Assembly: GCA_946614205.1 (NCBI GenBank)
Contig: CAMOGR010000220.1
Location: 1-13,633, forward strand
Reading direction: 5' to 3'
From: an uncultured Bacteroidales bacterium
GTDB taxonomy: Bacteria > Bacteroidota > Bacteroidia > Bacteroidales > UBA932
DNA length: 13,633 nucleotides
The notes under the pieces are model-generated. The model did not search any database. It worked only from the letters and a program-made list of their open reading frames with translations, and had not been told where the DNA came from. The first letter of the stretch is position 1. Every line of letters starts with the position of its first letter. Shown piece after piece: positions 5,216-11,797 of the stretch. The translations under genes were made by a program, and so were the position numbers.

Positions 5216-7744
5216 TTAGTTCAACGCAAACACTACGGAAGAATAAGGAGGCAGGGTGACATTGTGCCCGGAGACGACGATCTTGTCGCTGGCTACGAGC
5301 AGATTGCTCAGGTTGTCGCCATCCCAGCGCTCGACAGTCTGGCTGCTGCCGGTGACGTTGTGCATCACAAGCACGCTCTTGCCGCTGCCGTCGTTGGCAT
5401 GCTGGTACCAGCAGAGGACCGCGCTGTTGCCGCTGGTCTTGGAGTCGTATTCGGGCCTGCCGTCCGCCAGCGCGGGATTGACGTTGCGGGCGTAGGCGAA
5501 ACGCCTGTAGAGGTTGAGCAGCGAAGCGCTGTCGCCTTCCTGAGACTGCACGTCTATGCCCGGCTTGAGCATGTCGGCGTCGTACTTGCCGTTCACGCCG
5601 TTAAGCGCGGCGCTGCTGATGTCGGAAGTCCACATGATTGGCGTACGGACGTACTCGTCGCCGCCGCCCTTGTTGCCCCAGTAACCGAGCTCCTCGCCCT
5701 GGTAGATGAAGGGACGGCCGGGGCTGGTGAGCAGCACCTGGGCCGCAAGCCGTATCTTGGGCATGTAGCCGCCGAGGGTATGTGCGGTGCGGTCCTCGTC
5801 GTGGTTGGAAAGCTTGGGGGAATAAATCGCGTCGCCGCGTACGTTCTGGTGAGCGTAGTAGCGGTCGCACATGCCGCCGCAGAAGTTGCCTGCGTTCTCG
5901 CCGTTGAGAACGTCGCGCAGGTCCCACCAGTACTGGAAGTCAAACATGGACGGAAGACCTGCGTAGAAGGGACGGCAGACGCTCTCTCCCGCGAGCACCT
6001 CGCCCACCATGAAGATGTTGGGGTCGGCCTTGCCGGTGAGGTCCGCGCGGAATTCGGCATAAGTGCCGTAATATGAGTTGACTGCGCTGTAGAACGCCTG
6101 CCAGAACTGGATGTTCTCCTGGCCGTTCTCGTCAGCGTAGATGTGCTTGACGGCATCGAGCCTCAGGCCGTCCACTCCGCACTCAAGCCAGGTGGAGATG
6201 GCGTTCACGACCGCCTTGAAAGCGGGTGAATCGGCGCACTCCCAGCCATGGTGATAGTTGAAGTCGGCGAACATTCCGGTGGCGAACTCGGAGTAGTAGT
6301 AATACGTCTCGCCGGTGGAGGTGATGGTTACGGGGAACCATTTGCCGGTGTCATACCAGCCCTGTGGAATCTGGTCTATGTTGCCCGCGAAGCAGTCGTC
6401 GTGCGGGTTCTTGGAGAATGCATAGTAGTCCCAGTAGGGGCTGTCGGGGCCGTTGCGCTTGCAGTCCGCGAACCAGGTATGCTCGTTGCCGGTATGGTTG
6501 ATGACGTAGTCGAGGTAGATGCGCATGTTGCGCTTGTGCGCGGCCTTCACGAGATTCTTGAAGGTGCGCTTGGTGCCGTAACGACTGTCGATGGAGTCGT
6601 AATCCACGACGTCGTACCCGTGATACGACTGCGCAGGATGGATGGGAGACAGCCAGATGGCGGTCACGCCGAGGGCGTCAAGGTAATCCAGATGGTCGAT
6701 GACTCCCTGGAAGTCGCCGATGCCGTCACCGTCGCTGTCGGCGAAGGAGAAGACGTTCATCTGGTAAGTGAGGCCGGAGAGCTTCTGCTCCGACGGCAGG
6801 TCGGGATCGTATTCGCCCAGGTCGACTCCGAGGTTGACGGAGGGCAGGCGAAGAATCGTGCCGCGGCCGACGGTGTTTGGGGTAGTGCCCTGCTTCTCGC
6901 AGTATACCACTCCGTCGCCGTACACTCCCAGGCCGAAGGTGTAGGTGCCGGCGGGAACCGGGAAATAGACGTCCACCGACGCAAGTTCCTTGCCTGCACC
7001 CTCGGCGAGCTGGAGCTCCACCATGTTGGAGGCGCCGTCGCCGTGAAGGACGCCGGTGCCTATTTCGCTGCGGGCTATGACGAACTCGCCGGAGATGTTC
7101 TTGTCGGCCGTGAGCTTGAAGTACCGTGCTCCGGCAGGCACATTGGTGAGCGTGACCTTGACGGCACCACCTACGTGCTTGAATACCAGCGGGTTCTCAC
7201 CGGAATCGAGGTTGACGGCCATGGGGATGCGTACGCCGCCCAGGTCTGGAAGGTCTTTCCAGTAACGGGGAAGGAGGAATACCAGGTTGCCCGAGGCCTC
7301 GTCGTAGGAGGACTTGTAATGAAGCGTCTGGGTTTCGTCCACGGTGATGTATTCCTCGCTGACGTAAGGATACAATGCCACATGGCCCACGGCCTCGTTG
7401 TTCTCGGGGTACTGGACTTTGAAAACGAACTCTCCGGTGCCGGTGCCTGCGCCGCTCTTGAGTGAGAACGGGGCGATCCAGGGGCCGTACTCGCCCTCTA
7501 CGCCGTATGAGCCGGGAACGTTCTTGAGTGTCTCTGAATACATGTAGGCGCCAACCACGTCACCGGCCTGCCAGGTGAAAGTCCTGTCATCTGCAAAAGT
7601 GACCTTCGTGCCGGGCTCGGTGCCAAGACTCAGAGAGATCTCCCCGGAGGCTGGAACTTCGGGACCTGACGCCTCCTGCGTGCATGCCGCGGCAGCGAAG
7701 ACCGTGGCAAGCAGTGTTACAAATGTGTGGTTAAAAAATCTCAT
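5216..7744 (-). CDS. SusG-like GH13 alpha-amylase lipoprotein with N-terminal fimbrillin-like domain
   Basis: 842 aa. The signal peptide ends in AAAAC (Cys21 lipidated). Residues about 33-310 form a fimbrillin-like domain (GTKVTF...FTWQAGDVVGAY near 45-67; LVFKHVGGAVKVTL near 186). The GH13 barrel spans about 322-760. It has a calcium-loop type sequence DSDGDGIGD (336-344) and conserved region I DYVINH (412-417). The nucleophile is Asp530 in GLRLD, the acid/base Glu582 in VGEVL, and the transition-state Asp649 in SNHDEDR. A beta-sandwich C-terminal domain ends at LPPYSSVVFALN. All catalytic residues are present, so it should hydrolyse alpha-1,4-glucans such as starch or maltodextrin at the cell surface, as SusG does; exact specificity is inferred. 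It is the first gene of the operon, with no Shine-Dalgarno and a likely short leader from the promoter at 7762-7769. The fimbrillin-like N-terminus is the unusual part. Confidence 0.9.
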   Translation of the reverse strand: MRFFNHTFVTLLATVFAAAACTQEASGPEVPASGEISLSLGTEPGTKVTFADDRTFTWQAGDVVGAYMYSETLKNVPGSYGVEGEYGPWIAPFSLKSGAGTGTGEFVFKVQYPENNEAVGHVALYPYVSEEYITVDETQTLHYKSSYDEASGNLVFLLPRYWKDLPDLGGVRIPMAVNLDSGENPLVFKHVGGAVKVTLTNVPAGARYFKLTADKNISGEFVIARSEIGTGVLHGDGASNMVELQLAEGAGKELASVDVYFPVPAGTYTFGLGVYGDGVVYCEKQGTTPNTVGRGTILRLPSVNLGVDLGEYDPDLPSEQKLSGLTYQMNVFSFADSDGDGIGDFQGVIDHLDYLDALGVTAIWLSPIHPAQSYHGYDVVDYDSIDSRYGTKRTFKNLVKAAHKRNMRIYLDYVINHTGNEHTWFADCKRNGPDSPYWDYYAFSKNPHDDCFAGNIDQIPQGWYDTGKWFPVTITSTGETYYYYSEFATGMFADFNYHHGWECADSPAFKAVVNAISTWLECGVDGLRLDAVKHIYADENGQENIQFWQAFYSAVNSYYGTYAEFRADLTGKADPNIFMVGEVLAGESVCRPFYAGLPSMFDFQYWWDLRDVLNGENAGNFCGGMCDRYYAHQNVRGDAIYSPKLSNHDEDRTAHTLGGYMPKIRLAAQVLLTSPGRPFIYQGEELGYWGNKGGGDEYVRTPIMWTSDISSAALNGVNGKYDADMLKPGIDVQSQEGDSASLLNLYRRFAYARNVNPALADGRPEYDSKTSGNSAVLCWYQHANDGSGKSVLVMHNVTGSSQTVERWDGDNLSNLLVASDKIVVSGHNVTLPPYSSVVFALN

Positions 7745-7761
7745 AAAAAGCGAAATTTGGA

Positions 7762-7769
7762 CAAATTTA
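7762..7769 (-). promoter_or_regulatory. Candidate -7 promoter element of the starch operon
   Basis: TAAATTTG on the minus strand matches the Bacteroidota -7 consensus TAnnTTTG exactly and lies 17 nt before the amylase ATG, much like the plus-strand promoter that lies 16 nt before its own ATG. No good TTG element is found 19-21 nt upstream, so the promoter may need an activator. Confidence 0.45.
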
Positions 7770-7776
7770 CGAAATA

Positions 7777-7805
7777 TTCCGAAACATTGTTCCGAAGACC
7801 ATTGT
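7777..7805. repeat. Short direct repeat upstream of the amylase promoter
   Basis: Two tandem copies of TTCCGAA followed by ATTGT (7777-7790 with a 2-nt spacer, 7790-7805 with a 4-nt spacer) occupy the region where the -33 element would be. This is a plausible activator-binding site. Confidence 0.35.
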
Positions 7806-7824
7806 TTTTTACGCGCGCGAGAGG

Positions 7825-7841
7825 CAAACCGCAGCGGTTTG
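7825..7841. promoter_or_regulatory. 17-bp perfect palindrome, possible operator
   Basis: CAAACCGC-A-GCGGTTTG is a perfect inverted repeat around a central A, about 56 bp upstream of the amylase -7 element. Its outer half-sites (CAAACC/GGTTTG) look like sugar-responsive repressor operators of the LacI type. It could also fold as a short hairpin in RNA. No regulator gene lies in the window. Confidence 0.4.
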
Positions 7842-7855
7842 TTTCGCCGTCATAG

Positions 7856-7890
7856 AAAAAAAGAGCCGGCAGGGGGTTGATCCTGCCGGC
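7856..7890 (-). terminator. Orphan Rho-independent terminator or attenuator on the minus strand
   Basis: A perfect 9-bp stem (7865-7873 GCCGGCAGG with 7882-7890 CCTGCCGGC) has an 8-nt loop and is followed on the minus strand by TCTTTTTTT. No minus-strand gene lies upstream of it, so it may end a small RNA, act as an attenuator in a long leader of the amylase operon, or insulate the divergent promoters. Part of its arm (7886-7890) can pair instead with GCCGG at 7899-7903. Confidence 0.6.
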
Positions 7891-7952
7891 AAAATACAGC
7901 CGGGTTAATTGGCGCTATCTATCGGACTGCACAGTGTAAATACATCCTTGCC

Positions 7953-7964
7953 TGCAATCTTGCA
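7953..7964. promoter_or_regulatory. 12-bp palindrome overlapping the -33 element of the plus-strand promoter
   Basis: TGCAA-TC-TTGCA is a perfect inverted repeat whose right arm contains the TTG of the promoter at 7960-7990. A protein bound here would block that promoter. It is short enough to occur by chance. Confidence 0.25.
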
Positions 7965-7990
7965 CCAAAATGCAAAAAAAATTATCTTTG
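7960..7990 (+). promoter_or_regulatory. Bacteroidota-type promoter for the transporter-led cluster
   Basis: TTG at 7960-7962, a 20-nt spacer, then TATCTTTG at 7983-7990 matches the known TTTG-N19-21-TAnnTTTG pattern of the main Bacteroidota sigma factor. The ATG of the next gene follows 16 nt after the -7 box, giving a very short leader without a Shine-Dalgarno. Confidence 0.7.
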
Positions 7991-8006
7991 CGGCCCGAAA
8001 CTGGCC

Positions 8007-8963
8007 ATGAACCGGACTACAAAGCTAATACAGGAATGGATGCTTCCGGCGGCGCTCCTCGCAGGCGTCTGCCTGTACCTGTTGTACCGTCAGGCAGGAT
8101 TCCTCCACCAGTACGGCGGCCTGCTGGGCACCCTGGCCTCGGAAGTCCAGAGGACGCTGATTGCCTTCCTGCTGTTCTTCCAGTTCGTTAAGATTTCTCC
8201 CCACGACCTGCGTCCGAGGCGCTGGCACGCCGTTGCGCTTCTGTTCCAGGTCCTGTCCTTCTCCGCCCTGGCGGCAATAGCCGCAGTCACTCCGGACGGC
8301 AGCGGACGCATACTCCTTGAGTGCGCCATGCTTTGTCTTATCTGCCCGGGAGCAGCGGCGTCGGGCGTCGTCACCGAAAAGCTCGGAGGCTCGCTCGCGG
8401 GCGTCGTGACCTATGTGGCGCTCACCAATGCGGCGGCAACCCTGCTCATTCCGCTCGCCATACCCATAGTCCGCCCGTCGGCAGACCTGGGCTTCTGGAC
8501 TTATGTGGGGCACCTCGCCCTCAAGGTCTTCCCGGTACTGGTCCTTCCCGCCCTGGCCGCATGGCTCATCCGCTACACCACGCACCGCCTGCAGCGCACC
8601 CTGATGCGCCTTAGTAGCTATTCGTTCTATCTCTGGGGGGTGTGCCTGACGCTCGCCATGACGCTGGCCACAAGGGCTCTCGCCCTGAGCCGACTGGGCC
8701 TCGGGACCATCGCACTCATCGTCCTGGTGTCGCTCGCATGCTGCGCGCTGCAGTTCTTCATCGGCAGGCACATCAGCAAAGACCCTTCGGTGCGCATAAC
8801 GGCAGGACAGGGTCTCGGCCAGAAGAACACCGGCTTCCTGATATGGCTCGGGTACAACTATTTCACCCCTGTCACGGCGGTTGCCGGAGGGCTCTACGCC
8901 ATCTGGCAGAACCTTTTCAACAGTTGGGAACTGCGCCAAAAACTGGAAAAGGACGCCGGGTAG
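8007..8963 (+). CDS. BASS (bile acid:sodium symporter)-like membrane transporter
   Basis: 318 aa, strongly hydrophobic, with about nine or ten membrane segments (roughly 12-27, 49-62, 73-94, 102-121, 130-153, 167-187, 205-226, 231-252, 272-298). ICPGAAASGVVTEKLGG (112-128) and the polar GLGQKNTGF stretch (269-277) resemble the two discontinuous-helix regions that form the sodium and substrate site in BASS-family proteins. Length is normal for the family. It would act in the inner membrane; the family moves bile acids, organic anions or other small carboxylates, and the substrate cannot be told here. The start at 8007 follows a well-placed promoter. It heads the plus-strand cluster, 49 nt before a secreted phosphatase gene, so the two may or may not be functionally linked. 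Confidence 0.72.
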   Translation: MNRTTKLIQEWMLPAALLAGVCLYLLYRQAGFLHQYGGLLGTLASEVQRTLIAFLLFFQFVKISPHDLRPRRWHAVALLFQVLSFSALAAIAAVTPDGSGRILLECAMLCLICPGAAASGVVTEKLGGSLAGVVTYVALTNAAATLLIPLAIPIVRPSADLGFWTYVGHLALKVFPVLVLPALAAWLIRYTTHRLQRTLMRLSSYSFYLWGVCLTLAMTLATRALALSRLGLGTIALIVLVSLACCALQFFIGRHISKDPSVRITAGQGLGQKNTGFLIWLGYNYFTPVTAVAGGLYAIWQNLFNSWELRQKLEKDAG

Positions 8964-8986
8964 CGCACTTTTTTGCAGTTTTTTCG

Positions 8987-8993
8987 TATCTTG
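8987..8993 (+). promoter_or_regulatory. Weak candidate -7 element before the phosphatase gene
   Basis: TATCTTG in a T-rich stretch between the transporter stop and the phosphatase ATG resembles TAnnTTTG with one T missing. No TTG lies at the right distance upstream. If active, it gives the phosphatase-kinase-GH2 genes their own start. Confidence 0.25.
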
Positions 8994-9012
8994 CGATTTT
9001 AAGCATCCGAAA

Positions 9013-10959
9013 ATGAAAAAACTGCTGACAGCCGCTCTAGCCATTTTCTGCACGGCACTCGCAACGGGCCAGCCCGGCGTTTCCGGCATCGGGAACGCAA
9101 GTCTTTCCGAAGACCTGCAGGAAAACATCTTCCGCACCGGGGTCAACACCAACCCGTACGAGTATATTCCGACTGCGGAGACACCCGTTCCCAAGGGGTT
9201 CAAGCCATTCTATATCAGCCACTACGGCCGCCACGGCTCCCGCTCCGACTGGGAGAGTGGCTATGCCGGGGTGCGCGACGCATTTGAAGCGGCCTCCAAG
9301 GCTGGCCTGCTCACTCCCGACGGAGACACGGCCCTCGCCAGGATCAACCGCATAATAGAGCTGCACGACGGCATGGATGGACGCCTCACCCGCAGGGGCA
9401 CGCTGGAGCACCGCCAGATAGCCGGACGCATGTACGACAAGTACGGCAAGACTGTCTTCGGCGACCGCAAAAGAGCCAGGGTGCGCGCCATCTCCAGCAT
9501 GACGCAGCGCTGCATCATCAGCATGGCATCCTTCACGACGGAGCTTCAGCGCCGCAACCCCCGGCTCGACTTCTGGTGGGACACGGGCGAGACCATACAG
9601 CCCCTCGTCAGCTCCAGCAGCAGTTCTGAAGTCAAGAAGGCCGCAAACAAAATCATCGCCGAATACCGCAAGACGCATCTCCCCGACACCGTCGCATTCG
9701 CCAGGCGCATGTTCACGGACCCCGACGCCGCCCGCGCCGTCACCGGCAACACGGTACGCCTCATGGACGCATTCCAGAACATGGCTCGCATCTGTGGCGC
9801 CTGGGACATGGATGACTTCATGCTGAGGTGCCTGACCGAAAGCGACCGCTGCATGTACAACGTACGCCAGTGCATGGTGATGTACCTGCGCCAATGCAAC
9901 TCCATTGAATTCGGCGACAGCCGCATGAAAGACACCGAAGCCCTCCTCGATGACGTCATAGAGAAGGCCGACGAGGCCATTGCGGGCGGCGACTGCTGCG
10001 CCGACCTCCGCTTCGGGCACGACTACCACCTCCTCGCGTTCTCTTCCCGCGTAGGCATACGCGGCATCGGCGAGAGGCTCGACGCTCAGGCCTGCCAGTC
10101 GTGGAGAGGCCATTTCTACACTCCTTTCGCCGGCAACCTCCAGATGGTATTCTACCGGAACAAGGCGGGCGAAGTGCTGGTCAAATTCTACATCAACGAA
10201 CGCGAGGCCACCACTCTCCTGCTCCCCGGAGGCCCCTACTACCGCTGGGAGGACTTCAAGAAGGCCGTACGCTACCGCCCCGTGATGGGTGAAGTCGAGG
10301 CCACGGTACAGACCGGCGTCAAGGAGATTTCCGGCCTGTGCGCCCACCCTTCGGGCAAGGGCTGGCTCGCAGCCTCCGACGAGGACGGTCTCTGGAGCGT
10401 CTCCCCCGACGGTGAAAGCACCCCGTTCTGGACAATGAAGGCCGACTGGCTCGACTGCGAAGGCGTCACCATGGACCCCAAGACCAAAGACGTCTACTAC
10501 GTGGTGGAGGGCAGGCAGGAACTCTGCCAGCTGGCTGCACCCGGATACGACAAGCCCGAGACCCTTCTCACGCTCAAAGACACGGCATTCGACACCAATC
10601 ACGGCTTTGAGGGAGTGACATGGTTCAAGGACGGCACCCTGCTCGTAGGCAACCAGTACCAGCCCATCCAGCTGATACACTACTCGCCCAGGGACGGCAT
10701 CCTTTCCCGCAAGGAACTGAAGAACACCTCCGAAATCGCCGGCCTGTGCTACGACCCCGTAACCGGATTCCTGTGGATAGCGGACAGCTTCAAGTTCAAG
10801 CTGCACCTCTGCAATACCGACGGCGAAGTGCTCCTCAGCTATCCCATACCGTTCATAGCCAACGGTGAGAGCCTCTGCGTCGACCACGCCGGCAGCTGCA
10901 TCTGGGTCGGTGACGACGAGACTAGCAAGATATACAAGATTCATTTCGACAAGCTGTAA
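9013..10959 (+). CDS. Secreted histidine phosphatase fused to an SdiA-regulated-type beta-propeller
   Basis: 648 aa from the ATG at 9013, which begins a good type I signal peptide (MKKLLTAALAIFCTALATG). The longer frame from 8881 overlaps the transporter gene and lacks such a signal. Residues about 30-425 are a clade-2 histidine phosphatase (acid phosphatase/phytase type): YGRHGSR with the phosphate-accepting His74, and the C-terminal RFGHDYHLL with His336-Asp337 as the proton-donor pair (HD as in acid phosphatases, not HAE as in MINPP). Residues about 434-648 match the SdiA-regulated domain pattern: EISGLCAHPSGKGW, DCEGVTMDPKTKDVYYVVE, HGFEGVTWFKDGTLLVGNQ, IAGLCYDPVTGFLWIAD and GESLCVD, which read as repeated propeller blades. 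It probably removes phosphate from an organic phosphate in the periplasm; the propeller may bind substrate or act as a second esterase-like unit. It ends 1 nt before the kinase gene. Confidence 0.8.
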   Translation: MKKLLTAALAIFCTALATGQPGVSGIGNASLSEDLQENIFRTGVNTNPYEYIPTAETPVPKGFKPFYISHYGRHGSRSDWESGYAGVRDAFEAASKAGLLTPDGDTALARINRIIELHDGMDGRLTRRGTLEHRQIAGRMYDKYGKTVFGDRKRARVRAISSMTQRCIISMASFTTELQRRNPRLDFWWDTGETIQPLVSSSSSSEVKKAANKIIAEYRKTHLPDTVAFARRMFTDPDAARAVTGNTVRLMDAFQNMARICGAWDMDDFMLRCLTESDRCMYNVRQCMVMYLRQCNSIEFGDSRMKDTEALLDDVIEKADEAIAGGDCCADLRFGHDYHLLAFSSRVGIRGIGERLDAQACQSWRGHFYTPFAGNLQMVFYRNKAGEVLVKFYINEREATTLLLPGGPYYRWEDFKKAVRYRPVMGEVEATVQTGVKEISGLCAHPSGKGWLAASDEDGLWSVSPDGESTPFWTMKADWLDCEGVTMDPKTKDVYYVVEGRQELCQLAAPGYDKPETLLTLKDTAFDTNHGFEGVTWFKDGTLLVGNQYQPIQLIHYSPRDGILSRKELKNTSEIAGLCYDPVTGFLWIADSFKFKLHLCNTDGEVLLSYPIPFIANGESLCVDHAGSCIWVGDDETSKIYKIHFDKL

Positions 10960-10960
10960 A

Positions 10961-11779
10961 ATGTTATTAGGAATCGACATAGGCGGCACCTCCCTCAACC
11001 TGGGAATCGTATCCGGGGCGTCTCTCCTGCGCAGGGTAAGCTTTCCGTCCTTCAATGCTGAAGCCACATGCGAGGAGACGCTCGAATACCTCTCCGAAAA
11101 GATTTTCGAGATTCTCACCCCGGAAGTTTCCCGCATAGGAATAGGCGTTCCCACGCTGGTGGATTCCCAGAAGGGCATAGTGTACAACGCCACCAACATC
11201 CCCAGCTGGAAAGAAGTACACCTCAAGGAGTTCCTGGAGGAGCGCTTCGGGCTTCCGGTATGTGTGAACAACGACGCCAACTGCTTCGCCCTGGGCGCGG
11301 CCGCGTCCGTGAAGGGGCCCCATGAGGTAGTCGTAGGCATAACCCTGGGCACCGGCACCGGTCTCGGAATAGTCGTGGACGGCAAGCTGATGTGCGGAGC
11401 CAACTGCGGCGCCGGCGAGCTTTGCTCCGTGCCCTACAACGGCAGCGACTACGAGTCTTTCTGCTCCAAGAAATTCTTCGAAACCCGCGGCTGGGGCAGC
11501 CGGGAGGCCGTCCGGGAGGCCGAGGCAGGCAATCCTGCCGCTCTGGAGTTCTTCCGCGAATTCGGCACCCACGTGGGCAACCTTCTCACGCTCGTGATGT
11601 ATGCCTACGACCCCGACTGCATCGTCTTCGGCGGAGGCATTTCCCATACGGCCCCCTGTTTCAAGGGGCCTATGATGGAAACGCTGCGCCGCAATTATCT
11701 GTATCCCCACGCCCTCGAGCGCCTGAGCATCCACTTCATGCCGGGCGACGAAATGGCCTTGCTCGGGGCCTCACTTCTC
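10961..11779 (+). CDS. ROK-family sugar kinase lacking the zinc-binding motif
   Basis: 273 aa, then the stop codon TGA at 11780-11782. The start at 10961 gives MLLGIDIGGTSLNLGIV, the phosphate-1 ATP-binding motif expected at the very N-terminus of ROK kinases; the frame upstream of it lies inside the phosphatase gene. The catalytic base is Asp105 in VNNDANCFALG, and LGTGTGLGIVVDG (129-141) is the second ATP loop. The sugar-binding Glu is probably Glu153 in GAGEL. The usual zinc motif (GH followed by CxCGxxGCxE) is absent: this region reads GAGELCSVPYNG and then FCSKKFF. Related zinc-less ROK proteins occur in Bacteroidota. Likely substrate is a hexose or amino sugar in the cytoplasm, with ATP as donor; which one is not visible. 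It is translationally close to both neighbours (1 nt after the phosphatase, 15 nt before GH2). Confidence 0.8.
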
Positions 11780-11797
11780 TGACCAACCACAAAAGAC

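Noticed and set aside
6248..7465. 405-aa open frame on the plus strand
   Set aside because: Antisense shadow of the GH13 gene; the minus strand carries all GH13 catalytic motifs.
8881..9012. Earlier start for the phosphatase gene
   Set aside because: It overlaps the transporter gene, and the signal peptide begins at 9013.
8025..9203. 392-aa open frame on the minus strand
   Set aside because: Antisense to the transporter, which has clear membrane segments and a promoter; the antisense protein is low-complexity and Gln/Glu/Arg-rich.
10865..10960. Earlier start for the ROK kinase
   Set aside because: It lies wholly within the phosphatase gene; the ATP-binding motif begins at the ATG at 10961.
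9037..11403. 788-aa open frame on the minus strand
   Set aside because: It is antisense to the well-supported phosphatase and ROK genes, has no recognisable domains, and is explained by high GC and third-position bias.
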